Source: Aquamicrobium sp. (GTDB lineage Bacteria; Pseudomonadota; Alphaproteobacteria; Rhizobiales; Rhizobiaceae). From it: a stretch of DNA of 10,861 nt. Below the pieces are notes generated by a model, which was not told the DNA's origin, made no database searches, and saw only the letters and a list, made by a program, of their open reading frames with translations. Positions 1-6,722 of the stretch are shown here, one piece after another. Location of the stretch: NCBI GenBank assembly GCA_014860725.1, contig JACZJD010000334.1, positions 1 to 10,861 on the forward strand, written 5' to 3'. The translations under genes and the position numbers were made by a program. Each line of letters starts with the position of its first letter. The first letter of the stretch is position 1.

Positions 1-1197
1 AAGCGGCGTGCCGAGGATCAGCACCACGATCAGCGCCAGCCCCATCGTGCCGGCGAAGATCGGCGTGTAGCCGGCGAAGAGCAGGTAGACCAGCATGCCG
101 AGCGGCAGCACCAGCGGCCAGTGCTGGCGCACGGCGGCCCATGGATCGGGCAGGCTCGCCTTGTCCATGCCGCCCAGCCCCGTCTTGCCCGCTTCCAGAT
201 GCACCATCCAGAAGCAGACGCCGAAATAGAGCGCGGCCGGGATAAGTGCGGCCTTGACCACCTCGACGTAGGGCACGTTCAGCGTCTCGGCCATGATGAA
301 GGCGACCGCGCCCATTACCGGCGGCATGATCTGCCCGCCCATCGAGGAGGTTGCCTCGACGCCGCCGGCGAAGGCGGAGCGGAAGCCGAACTTCTTCATC
401 AGCGGGATGGTGAACTGGCCCGACGCCACGACGTTGGCGACGCCCGAGCCGGAGATGGTGCCCATCAGCGCCGACGACAGCGTGCAGACCTGCGCCGGCC
501 CGCCGCGCCACGAGCCGACGAGGCCGAGCGCGAAATCGTTGAACAGCGCCAGCATGCCGGCGCGCTCGAGGAAGGCGGCGAAGACGACGAAGATGAAGAT
601 GTAGGCTGCCGAGACGTAGATCGGCGTGCCGTAGATTCCTTCCGTGCCGAAGCCGAAATGCTCGACGATCATCTCCCACGGATAGCCGCGGTGGATGAAG
701 GGCGGCGGCAGGTAGTTGCCGAAGAAGCAGTAGGCGAGGAAGATGGCGGCGATGATGGTGAGCGGAATGCCCATCAGCTGCCGCGCGCCCTCGAACACCA
801 GCGCGATCATCGCCGCGCCCACCGTCAGATCGAGCGGGGTAAGGAAGCCCGAGCGGTGGATCAGCGGCACGTAGTAGACCCAGTTGTAGATGCCGGTGAG
901 GAAGCCGACGATGCCGAGCGTCCAGAACCACGCTCTGCCCCACGGCGTCTTCGCCACCAGATTGCCGAACAGCGCGAAGCCGAGCAGCAGCAGGAAGCCG
1001 ACATGCATCGCCCGCACCACCTGGCTCGGCAGCGTGCCGTAGGCCGCGGTCCACAGCTGGAACAGCGAGAAGGTGAACGCGATCCAGAAGGCGACGCGGC
1101 CGAGCACGCCCTCGCCGAAGCCGGGCGGCAGGCCCTCGATGTGCTCCTCGGCCGATTCCTGAAGGATGATCGGCCCTTCGGCCTTCGCCTCGCTCAT
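1..1197 (-). CDS. TRAP transporter fused membrane subunit, TAXI-type (DctQ-DctM fusion), 3' end outside window
   Basis: This is the inner-membrane part of a tripartite ATP-independent periplasmic (TRAP) transporter, which uses an ion gradient to import the ligand delivered by its periplasmic receptor. The 399 visible residues are open to the left edge with no stop, so the gene is cut off. Fused TAXI permeases usually exceed 600 residues. After a polar N-terminus (1-30) come many hydrophobic segments, roughly at 33-55, 64-82, 90-110, 124-138, 144-162, 192-212, 315-333 and 360-378. The DctM-like part carries the family signature around residues 245-300: TISGSGVANVVASG, then EATSSMGGQIMPPVMGA. 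The ATG at 1197 is preceded by GGAGG five bases upstream. The receptor gene lies 180 bases upstream on the same strand, as expected for an operon. The family is clear; the substrate is not shown by this sequence. Confidence 0.93.
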   Translation of the reverse strand, partial: MSEAKAEGPIILQESAEEHIEGLPPGFGEGVLGRVAFWIAFTFSLFQLWTAAYGTLPSQVVRAMHVGFLLLLGFALFGNLVAKTPWGRAWFWTLGIVGFLTGIYNWVYYVPLIHRSGFLTPLDLTVGAAMIALVFEGARQLMGIPLTIIAAIFLAYCFFGNYLPPPFIHRGYPWEMIVEHFGFGTEGIYGTPIYVSAAYIFIFVVFAAFLERAGMLALFNDFALGLVGSWRGGPAQVCTLSSALMGTISGSGVANVVASGQFTIPLMKKFGFRSAFAGGVEATSSMGGQIMPPVMGAVAFIMAETLNVPYVEVVKAALIPAALYFGVCFWMVHLEAGKTGLGGMDKASLPDPWAAVRQHWPLVLPLGMLVYLLFAGYTPIFAGTMGLALIVVLILGTPL

Positions 1198-1254
1198 GGT
1201 CCCTCCCGAATCCCTGATTTTCCGCCGCCGCCGCCGCTCACCTGCCTGCCGGCA

Positions 1255-1352
1255 TCCTCTCCCCGTGAACGGGGAGAGGACATACTGCCGCAACGTCGCC
1301 GCTTTCCCTTCTCCCCGTGAACGGGGAGAAGGTGCCCGAAGGGCGGATGAGG
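1255..1352. repeat. RIME-like rhizobial intergenic element with two near-identical palindromes
   Basis: Two hairpin-forming palindromes lie between the TRAP receptor and permease genes. The first (1255-1280) has perfect 12-base arms, TCCTCTCCCCGT and ACGGGGAGAGGA, around a 2-base centre GA. The second (1307-1332) has arms CCTTCTCCCCGT and ACGGGGAGAAGG around the same centre. The two differ only at the outer arm positions, and the differences are compensated so that pairing is kept. The second is followed by a tail (1333-1352) with TGCCCGAAGGGCGGATGAGG, which contains a small GCCC/GGGC hairpin. This layout resembles the mosaic intergenic repeats (RIME) reported across rhizobial genomes; that identification is from memory. 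In this position the hairpins could stabilise the upstream receptor message or reduce read-through into the permease. Confidence 0.75.
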
Positions 1353-1377
1353 GGCGGCGCCGACAGTCGCGGGTTCC

Positions 1378-2337
1378 CTATTTCAGGACGCCCACTTCGC
1401 GGTAGTAGCGCTCCGCGCCGGGGTGCAGCGGCACGGGCATGCCCTCGAGCGCCTTGGCGACGTCGATGGCCTTGGCCGCGGCGTGCGAGGCGGCCATCTT
1501 GTCGAGGTTCTCGAACAGGAGCTTCGTCATCTGGTAGGCGGTCTCCTCCGAGACGCCGTCGTGCGAGACGAGGAAATTGCCGACCGCGGCGGTGGACACG
1601 TCCTCGGTCTGGCCGTCATAGGTGCCGGCCGGAATGGTCGCGGCGATGAACGGCGCGCCGATCTTCTCGATGATCTCGGGCGAGACGGCGACGACGTTGA
1701 TCGGCACCGAGGTGGCGAGGTCGCGGATCGACGCGACGCCGAGGCCGGCCGACTGCAGCGTCGCGTCGAGCTGGCGGTTCTTGATCAGCTCGACCGATTC
1801 CGCGAACGGCAGATATTCGAGCTTGCCGAGGTCGCTGTAGGAGAGCCCGGCCGCCGCGAAGATGGCGCGCGCATTGAGCTCCGTGCCCGAGGCCGGCGCG
1901 CCGACCGACAGGCTGCGGCCCTTCAGGTCCTCCAGCGTGGTGACGCCGGATTCCTTCGAGGCGACGATCTGCACGTAGTTGGGATAGATCGCCGCGATGC
2001 CGCGCAGCTTGTCGAGCTTGCCGGGGAAGCCCGCCTCGGTGTTGCCGGCCCAGGCCTCAGCGAGCGAATCGCCGAGCGTGAAGGCAATCTCGCCGCGTCC
2101 GGCCTGCAACAGGTTGAGGTTCTCGACCGACGCCTTGGTCGCCTGCACCTGCGCCCGCGCGCCCTCGATGTTCTGGCCGTAGATTTCCGACAGCGCCACG
2201 CCGAGCGGGTAGTAGACGCCCGAGGTGCCGCCGGTCAGCACGTTGATGAACTCCTGCGCCTTGGCGGTGGCGGCGCCGAGGCCCATGACCAGCGCGGCCG
2301 CGCCGGCGGCGAGCAGATTCCGGGTGATGTGTTTCAT
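1378..2337 (-). CDS. TAXI family TRAP transporter solute-binding receptor
   Basis: This is the periplasmic ligand-binding receptor of a TRAP transporter of the TAXI branch, 319 residues, a normal length. A Sec signal peptide is evident: a basic start (MKHITR), a hydrophobic stretch at about 8-24, and a likely cut after AKA at residue 27. The mature protein opens with the TAXI hallmark TGGTSGVYYPLG (residues 35-46). It then shows a central GAPASGTELNARAIF segment, also typical of the family. The ATG at 2337 has a strong Shine-Dalgarno, GGGAGGAT, six bases upstream. The permease gene follows after 180 bases and a hydroxyproline dehydratase-type gene precedes it by 115 bases, all on one strand. 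Few TAXI receptors have known ligands; glutamate-like ligands are reported for some. The neighbour here suggests an imino acid, which is inference only. Confidence 0.94.
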   Translation of the reverse strand: MKHITRNLLAAGAAALVMGLGAATAKAQEFINVLTGGTSGVYYPLGVALSEIYGQNIEGARAQVQATKASVENLNLLQAGRGEIAFTLGDSLAEAWAGNTEAGFPGKLDKLRGIAAIYPNYVQIVASKESGVTTLEDLKGRSLSVGAPASGTELNARAIFAAAGLSYSDLGKLEYLPFAESVELIKNRQLDATLQSAGLGVASIRDLATSVPINVVAVSPEIIEKIGAPFIAATIPAGTYDGQTEDVSTAAVGNFLVSHDGVSEETAYQMTKLLFENLDKMAASHAAAKAIDVAKALEGMPVPLHPGAERYYREVGVLK

Positions 2338-2375
2338 GCAGATCCTCCCTGAGCGGTTCCTTGCGATGGCGGCAT
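2334..2375 (-). CDS. Possible 13-residue upstream ORF (leader peptide) overlapping the TAXI receptor start
   Basis: A short reading frame, MPPSQGTAQGGSA, starts at the ATG at 2375. Its TGA overlaps the receptor's ATG as ATGA, the classic arrangement for translational coupling. GGGAGGGG lies directly before its ATG, but the spacing of about 2-3 bases is shorter than ideal. The ATG sits in the stem of the hairpin at 2365-2394. No known leader peptide is recognised. It may be a chance frame, since the receptor gene has its own good ribosome-binding site. Confidence 0.2.
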   Translation of the reverse strand: MPPSQGTAQGGSA

Positions 2376-2394
2376 CCCCTCCCGATGCGCCATC
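2365..2394 (-). promoter_or_regulatory. Leader hairpin upstream of the TAXI receptor gene
   Basis: An imperfect inverted repeat has arms GATGGCGGCATC (2365-2376) and GATGCGCCATC (2384-2394). It gives 11 pairs with one bulged G and a 7-base loop. On the transcribed strand the loop reads GGGAGGG, a Shine-Dalgarno-like sequence, and an ATG lies in the following stem. It could modulate translation of the receptor or of the small upstream frame. No known riboswitch is recognised. Confidence 0.3.
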
Positions 2395-2403
2395 CTGCCG
2401 CTA

Positions 2404-2433
2404 TTGTTAGAGAAGAGAAGGCGCAGAATCCAA
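2404..2433 (-). promoter_or_regulatory. Candidate sigma-70 promoter for the TRAP receptor-permease genes
   Basis: On the minus strand a TTGGAT box (2433-2428) is followed, after an 18-base spacer, by TAACAA (2409-2404). It lies in the 115-base gap between the dehydratase and receptor genes. Both boxes match the sigma-70 consensus only partly. If real, the transporter could be transcribed separately from the dehydratase. No terminator is visible in the gap, so read-through is equally likely. Confidence 0.25.
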
Positions 2434-2452
2434 CCGTTAATTGCCGGCGGCC

Positions 2453-3478
2453 TCAGCGCAGCAGGAATCCGCCCCCGAGCGGGTCGTCCGCCTCGACCGT
2501 GAACTGCGCCCTGCCGGCATAGTGCGCGCGGCCCGAGACCCGGACGGTGACGGCGTCGTGCCCGCCCGCCTTCGTGCGCCGCGCCATCCTTCCCTCGAAG
2601 CGCGAGCCGACGATGCTCTCGAACAGCCGCGTCTCGCCGATCCCGGCATTTCCCCTGGCGTGCATGGCCGCGAGCCGCGCCGTCACGCCCGAGCCGGTCG
2701 GCGAGCGGTCCACCTGCCGGTCGGCGAAGACGCAGACGTTCTTCGTCGGCACGCCGTCCGTGCCGTCGCCGCCGTCGGTCAGGATCGAGCCGTAGAGGAA
2801 GGCGAGGTCGTCGTGGTCGGGATGCGACAGCCGCACCTCGGCCTTGACCCGTCCGGTCAGCGCCGCCGCCGCATCGACGAAGGCGCGCGCCGGGTCGCGG
2901 CCGAACTCCAGCCCGAACTGCCGGCAGTCGGCCAGCGCGTAGAACGCGCCGCCATAGGCGACGTCGCAGGCGATCCTGCCATGTCCCGGCACGTCGATCG
3001 CAAGGTCGCCCGCGAACAGGAAGGCGGGCACGCTCTCGAACGACACCGCGCCGGCCCGGCCGTCCTTCACCTCGACCTCGGCCCGGACCAGGCCGCACGG
3101 ACATTCGATATTGACCTGCGTCACCGGCTCGGTCGCCGCGACCAGCCCCTCGTCCACCGCGTAGCGGCCGAGTGCGAGGATGGCGTGGCCGCACATGGTC
3201 GAATAGCCCTCATTGTGCATGAACAGCACGGCGAGGTCGGCCTCCGGCAGGTCCGGCTCGACCAGCAGCGCGCCGTACATGTCGAAATGGCCGCGCGGCT
3301 CGAACATCAGGATCCTGCGCAGAGGGTCGAGGCGGTCGCGCACATGGGCGCGCTTGTCGAGGATCGTGCCCTTCGGCAGCGGCGGATAGCCGCCGGTGAC
3401 GATCCTGAGCGGCTCGCCGCCGGTGTGCATGTCGACGACGCTCAACCCGTCCATGTGGCCGTCCATCCCGCCGTCCAT
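2453..3478 (-). CDS. Proline racemase family protein, probable trans-3-hydroxy-L-proline dehydratase
   Basis: This is a cytosolic enzyme of 341 residues, the usual family length. Proline racemases and 4-hydroxyproline epimerases use two cysteines. Here the first is kept in MCGH (Cys96), but the second motif reads DRSPTGSGVTAR, with Thr261 where racemases and epimerases have Cys. That Cys/Thr pair is the known mark of trans-3-hydroxy-L-proline dehydratase (EC 4.2.1.77), which yields delta-1-pyrroline-2-carboxylate for reduction to proline. The Azospirillum enzyme is called LhpH. Other family signatures are VVDMHTGGEPLRIV (14-27) and the Asp-containing segment IACDVAYGGAFYA (169-181). The ATG at 3478 was chosen for its Shine-Dalgarno, GGGAGGA, five bases upstream. 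Two further in-frame ATGs (3466, 3454) follow at once. Downstream lie TAXI TRAP genes, which suggests an uptake and breakdown unit. The matching pyrroline-carboxylate reductase is not in the window. Confidence 0.88.
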   Translation of the reverse strand: MDGGMDGHMDGLSVVDMHTGGEPLRIVTGGYPPLPKGTILDKRAHVRDRLDPLRRILMFEPRGHFDMYGALLVEPDLPEADLAVLFMHNEGYSTMCGHAILALGRYAVDEGLVAATEPVTQVNIECPCGLVRAEVEVKDGRAGAVSFESVPAFLFAGDLAIDVPGHGRIACDVAYGGAFYALADCRQFGLEFGRDPARAFVDAAAALTGRVKAEVRLSHPDHDDLAFLYGSILTDGGDGTDGVPTKNVCVFADRQVDRSPTGSGVTARLAAMHARGNAGIGETRLFESIVGSRFEGRMARRTKAGGHDAVTVRVSGRAHYAGRAQFTVEADDPLGGGFLLR

Positions 3479-3558
3479 CTGGTCCTCCCGGCTTTCCCGT
3501 CCGTCGCCGGCAGCAAGCAGGAGCGGCGCGCCGCCGTCAAGCGCCGGCGGATGCGGGA

Positions 3559-4038
3559 TCAGGCCGTGCCGGTGGAGCCGAAGCCGCCCGCGCCGCGCGC
3601 GGTCGCGCCGGCGACGTCGCGCTCCTCGACGGAAAGCTGGCTGACGGGCGCGAGCACGAGCTGGGCGATGCGCATGCCGCGCTCGACGGAAAAGTCCTCG
3701 TCGCCGAGATTGACGAGGATGACCTTGACCTCGCCGCGATAGTCGCTGTCGACGGTGCCGGGCGTGTTGAGGCAGGTGATGCCGTGCTTGAGCGCCAGCC
3801 CGGAGCGCGGGCGCACCTGCCCCTCGAAGCCCTGCGGAATTTCGAGGATCAGCCCGGTCGGCACGGCGGCGCGCTTGCCCGGCAGCAGGATCAGCGGCCG
3901 GTCGTCGGGCACGGCGGCGCGCAGGTCCATGCCGGCGGCGCCCGCCGTCTCGTAGGCCGGAAGGGCGAGCCCTTCGGCATGCGGCAGGCGCACGATGCCC
4001 AGAGAGGGGACGGAAGCGGGGCGGAAAGCGTCGGTCAT
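3559..4038 (-). CDS. dut: Deoxyuridine 5'-triphosphate nucleotidohydrolase (dUTPase)
   Basis: The enzyme hydrolyses dUTP to dUMP and pyrophosphate, keeping uracil out of DNA and supplying dUMP for thymidylate synthesis; it acts as a cytosolic homotrimer. The protein has 159 residues, normal for bacteria. All five trimeric dUTPase motifs are present in order: AGMDLRA (35-41); [11 protein letters not shown] (76-86); [12 protein letters not shown] (91-102), with Asp97 as the expected catalytic base; [12 protein letters not shown] (120-131); and the C-terminal P-loop-like [10 protein letters not shown] (148-157). The frame stays open upstream to 4176, but homology begins soon after MTDAFRP, so the ATG at 4038 is preferred. 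No Shine-Dalgarno precedes it, and a promoter-like sequence ends just upstream, so the message may be leaderless. The dehydratase gene begins 80 bases downstream of the stop. Confidence 0.96.
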   Translation of the reverse strand: MTDAFRPASVPSLGIVRLPHAEGLALPAYETAGAAGMDLRAAVPDDRPLILLPGKRAAVPTGLILEIPQGFEGQVRPRSGLALKHGITCLNTPGTVDSDYRGEVKVILVNLGDEDFSVERGMRIAQLVLAPVSQLSVEERDVAGATARGAGGFGSTGTA

Positions 4039-4045
4039 GGCGCAT

Positions 4046-4074
4046 GCTATGGCGTTCGCCGCCGGGGCGGTCAA
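4046..4074 (-). promoter_or_regulatory. Candidate dut promoter giving a near-leaderless transcript
   Basis: On the minus strand TTGACC (4074-4069) is followed, after exactly 17 bases, by CATAGC (4051-4046). The -35 box is excellent and the -10 box only partial (ATA kept). Transcription would start at about 4038-4041, at or next to the dut ATG. This agrees with the lack of a Shine-Dalgarno before dut. Confidence 0.4.
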
Positions 4075-4130
4075 TCGCCGGGCGCGGCTTTTCAACGCTT
4101 TCGCGCAGCCGCCGCATTCACGGTTTCTTG

Positions 4131-4166
4131 CCGTTTCCGCCGCTATCCTGACGGCGGGGAACGGAG
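4131..4166 (+). promoter_or_regulatory. Leader hairpin abutting the ribosome-binding site of the glutamine amidotransferase gene
   Basis: The arms are CCGTTTCCGCCG (4131-4142) and CGGCGGGGAACGG (4152-4164), around a 9-base loop. They form about 12 pairs, including one G-T and one bulge. The last two bases of the 3' arm are the first G's of the GGAG Shine-Dalgarno (4163-4166), eight bases before the ATG at 4175. If transcription starts upstream, folding would partly hide the ribosome-binding site. No named riboswitch class is recognised. Confidence 0.3.
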
Positions 4167-4174
4167 AAACGGTC

Positions 4175-4975
4175 ATGTGTCGATGGGCGGCCTATCTCGG
4201 CGAGCCGGTCTATCTCGAGGATATCGTCACCGCGCCATGCCATTCGCTGATCGCGCAGAGCCACCATGCGCGCGAGGCCAAGAGCGCGACCAACGGCGAC
4301 GGCTTCGGCATCGCCTGGTACGGGGCGCGGCCGCAGCCCGGCCTCTACCGCGACGTCCTGCCGGCCTGGTCGGACTGCAACCTGAAGAGCCTGTGCCGGC
4401 AGATCAGCTCCGGCCTGTTCCTCGCCCATGTCCGCGCCGCGACCGGCGGCGCCACCAGCCGCGACAACTGCCATCCCTTCGTCTCCGGCCGCTGGTCGTT
4501 CATGCACAACGGCCAGATCGGCGGCTTCGAGCGCCTGCGCCGCGGGCTGGAGCAGAGCCTGCCCGACGCGCTCTATGCGGAGCGCCGCGGCGCGACCGAT
4601 TCCGAGCTGTTCTTCCTGCTGATGCTGGCCCACGGGCTGGAGAACGACCCGCATGGCGCGGCGGAGCGCGCCGCTGCAGACGTGATCGACGCCTCCGTGC
4701 GCGCCGGCATCGAGCCGGCGCTGAAGCTCACCGCCGCCTTCTCCGACGGCGAGCGGCTGCATGCGGTGCGCTTCTCCACCCTCGGCCGCGCGCCGACGCT
4801 CTATGCCGGCGCCTTCCGCGGCGCGACCGGCCGCTGCCTCGTTTCCGAGCCCTTCGACCGCGACGAGCCGAGCTGGCAGCCGGTGCCGACCGACAGCTTC
4901 GTGACCATGACGCGCGAGGGCATGACCGTGCGGCCGTTCCAGCCGGCGGCGGCGCGGCTGGCGCTGGCGGTGTAG
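4175..4975 (+). CDS. Class II glutamine amidotransferase family protein (YafJ/EgtC-like)
   Basis: This 266-residue protein consists of a stand-alone N-terminal-nucleophile glutaminase fold (GATase_4 type). After Met removal Cys2 would be the N-terminal nucleophile ([10 protein letters not shown]). Other family elements are [11 protein letters not shown] (40-50), AHVRAATGG with Arg87 for substrate binding (84-92), NCHPF (98-102), the oxyanion-hole segment [10 protein letters not shown] (109-118) and ATDSELFF (140-147). No synthase or acceptor domain is attached. The family is called a predicted amidotransferase; EgtC relatives act on gamma-glutamyl amides in ergothioneine synthesis, but no egt gene is nearby, so the substrate is unknown. 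The frame is open upstream to 3995, but the ATG at 4175 is fixed by the need for Cys at position 2 and by a GGAG Shine-Dalgarno. It is divergent from dut and lies 78 bases before prfC. Confidence 0.92.
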   Translation: MCRWAAYLGEPVYLEDIVTAPCHSLIAQSHHAREAKSATNGDGFGIAWYGARPQPGLYRDVLPAWSDCNLKSLCRQISSGLFLAHVRAATGGATSRDNCHPFVSGRWSFMHNGQIGGFERLRRGLEQSLPDALYAERRGATDSELFFLLMLAHGLENDPHGAAERAAADVIDASVRAGIEPALKLTAAFSDGERLHAVRFSTLGRAPTLYAGAFRGATGRCLVSEPFDRDEPSWQPVPTDSFVTMTREGMTVRPFQPAAARLALAV

Positions 4976-4996
4976 CAGCCGCGCGGCCGATTTCCG

Positions 4997-5025
4997 TTCG
5001 ACAGTTCTTCCCGCCACGGCTATAA
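4997..5025 (+). promoter_or_regulatory. Candidate sigma-70 promoter of prfC
   Basis: TTCGAC (4997-5002), a 17-base spacer and CTATAA (5020-5025) closely follow the rhizobial CTTGAC-N17-CTATAT pattern. Transcription would start near 5032, leaving a leader of about 20 bases that contains AAGGGA (5038-5043) ahead of the ATG at 5054. The promoter lies in the 78-base gap after the amidotransferase stop, so prfC probably has its own promoter. Confidence 0.5.
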
Positions 5026-5053
5026 GCCGCGCCATCCAAGGGAATCCCTGCTC

Positions 5054-6634
5054 ATGGCCGAGACGATAGCCGACGCGGTGGCGCGCCGCCGCACCTTCGC
5101 GATCATCGCCCACCCGGATGCGGGCAAGACGACGCTGACCGAGAAGCTGCTGCTGTTCGGCGGCGCGATCCAGCTCGCCGGCGAGGTCAAGGCCAAGAAG
5201 GACAGGATCCAGACCCGCTCGGACTGGATGAAGATCGAGCGCGAGCGCGGCATCTCGGTCGTCACCTCGGTCATGACCTTCGAGTACGGCGACAACGTCT
5301 TCAACCTCCTCGACACGCCCGGCCACGAGGACTTCGCCGACGATACCTATCGCACGCTGTCGGCGGTCGATTCGGCCGTGATGGTCATCGACGCCGCCAA
5401 GGGCATCGAGCCGCGGACGCTCAAGCTGTTCGAGGTCTGCCGCCTGCGCGACATCCCCATCGTCACCTTCGTCAACAAGATGGACCGCGAGGCGCGCAAC
5501 ACCTTCGAGATACTGGACGAGATCGAGGAGAAGCTGGCGCTCGACACCGCGCCGATCACCTGGCCGATCGGCCAGGGCAAGAGCTTCTCCGGCACCTACC
5601 ACCTCGCCGAGAACGCGGTGCGGCGCGGCGACGAGGAGACGGAGCGCACGCCCGTCAACGGCCCGGATTCCAACCGCGTCGCCGGCCTGCTGCCGGAGCA
5701 CGAGCGTCCCGACTTCATCGAGGAGCTGGAGCTGGCGCGCGAGGCCTGCCGCCCCTTCGACCTCGACGCCTTCCGCGAGGGGCACCTGACGCCGGTCTAT
5801 TTCGGTTCTGCCTTGCGCAACTATGGGGTCCGCGATCTGATCGAGGCGCTGGGCGCCTTCGCGCCGCCGCCGCGGGCGCAGGAGGCCGATACCCGCACGG
5901 TCGAGGCGACGGAGGAGAAGATGACCGCCTTCGTCTTCAAGATCCAGGCCAACATGGACCCCAACCACCGCGACCGCATCGCCTTCGTGCGCGTCTGTTC
6001 CGGCACGCTCGAGCGCGGCATGAAGGCGACGCTGGTGCGCACCGGCAAGCAGATGCCGCTGTCGGCGCCGCAGTTCTTCTTCGCCCGCTCGCGGATCACC
6101 GCCGACGAGGCCTATGCCGGCGACGTGGTCGGCATCCCCAACCACGGCACGCTCCGCATCGGCGACACGCTGACCGAGGGCGAGGAGCTGCTGTTCCGCG
6201 GCGTGCCGAACTTTGCGCCGGAAATCCTGCGCCGCGTGCGCCTCGGCGACCCGATGAAGGCCAAGAAGCTCAAGGAAGCCTTGCAGCAGATGGCCGAGGA
6301 AGGCGTCGTCCAGCTCTTCTCGCCCGAGGACGGCTCGCCGGCCATCGTCGGCGTCGTCGGCGCGCTGCAGCTCGACGTGCTCAAGGAGCGGCTGAAGATC
6401 GAATACGGCCTGCCGGTCGATTTCGAGATGGCGCGCTTCTCGGTCTGCCGCTGGATTGCGGCCGACGCCCGGGCCGATCTCGAACGCTTCGTCGAGGCGC
6501 ATCGCGGCGACATCGCCCGCGACCTCGACGGCGACCCTGTCTTCCTCGCTCCGCACGAGTTCGGCCTCAACTACGAGGTCGAGCGCTGGAAGCAGATCCG
6601 CTTCGCCGCGATCAAGGACTATCAGGTGCGATAG
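5054..6634 (+). CDS. prfC: Peptide chain release factor 3 (RF3)
   Basis: RF3 is a translational GTPase that recycles RF1 and RF2 from the ribosome after peptide release and takes part in post-error quality control. The 526 residues match the usual length. The GTPase domain is complete: P-loop AHPDAGKTTLTEK (19-31), switch I ERGISVVTSV (64-73), DTPGHEDF (87-94) and NKMD (141-144). The EF-G-like beta-barrel and RF3 C-terminal domain follow, with segments such as FVFKIQANMDPNHRDRIAFV and GVVGALQLDVLKERL. The ATG at 5054 lies nine bases after AAGGGAA, with a promoter-like sequence upstream. An 854-codon open frame on the opposite strand is a by-product of the GC-rich codon usage and is not annotated. 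Confidence 0.98.
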   Translation: MAETIADAVARRRTFAIIAHPDAGKTTLTEKLLLFGGAIQLAGEVKAKKDRIQTRSDWMKIERERGISVVTSVMTFEYGDNVFNLLDTPGHEDFADDTYRTLSAVDSAVMVIDAAKGIEPRTLKLFEVCRLRDIPIVTFVNKMDREARNTFEILDEIEEKLALDTAPITWPIGQGKSFSGTYHLAENAVRRGDEETERTPVNGPDSNRVAGLLPEHERPDFIEELELAREACRPFDLDAFREGHLTPVYFGSALRNYGVRDLIEALGAFAPPPRAQEADTRTVEATEEKMTAFVFKIQANMDPNHRDRIAFVRVCSGTLERGMKATLVRTGKQMPLSAPQFFFARSRITADEAYAGDVVGIPNHGTLRIGDTLTEGEELLFRGVPNFAPEILRRVRLGDPMKAKKLKEALQQMAEEGVVQLFSPEDGSPAIVGVVGALQLDVLKERLKIEYGLPVDFEMARFSVCRWIAADARADLERFVEAHRGDIARDLDGDPVFLAPHEFGLNYEVERWKQIRFAAIKDYQVR

Positions 6635-6654
6635 CCGCATCCGGCCCTGCCCGA

Positions 6655-6685
6655 CTTGACCGGCCGCGGCTGCGGCGGCCATTCA
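6655..6685 (+). promoter_or_regulatory. Candidate promoter with strong -35 for the membrane hydrolase gene
   Basis: A perfect CTTGAC (6655-6660) lies 21 bases after the prfC stop. At the expected distance the -10 region is poor; CATTCA (6680-6685) is the best candidate. A 6-base stem, GGCCGC/GCGGCC (6662-6667 and 6675-6680), falls in the spacer and might be a weak prfC terminator instead. The reading is uncertain. Confidence 0.25.
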
Positions 6686-6722
6686 TGGGGGAACCGAAAC
6701 GGCCGGAGGCACGGCGAAGCCG

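Noticed and set aside
1222..1236. Five CCG trinucleotide repeats near the permease start
   Set aside because: Short and expected by chance in DNA of this GC content; it lies outside the coding frame.
121..1320. 399-codon plus-strand frame opposite the TRAP permease
   Set aside because: It is the antisense shadow of a convincing multi-helix permease and shows no domain of its own.
4978..4987. GCCGCGCGGC palindrome just after the amidotransferase stop, considered as a terminator
   Set aside because: It has no loop and no T-tract, so it cannot form a useful terminator hairpin.
4118..6682. 854-codon open frame on the minus strand opposite prfC and the amidotransferase gene
   Set aside because: It is entirely antisense to two well-supported genes. 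Its composition (rich in Arg, Ala, Glu, Asp, His and Val without recognisable domains) is what the complement of GC-rich alphaproteobacterial codons gives.
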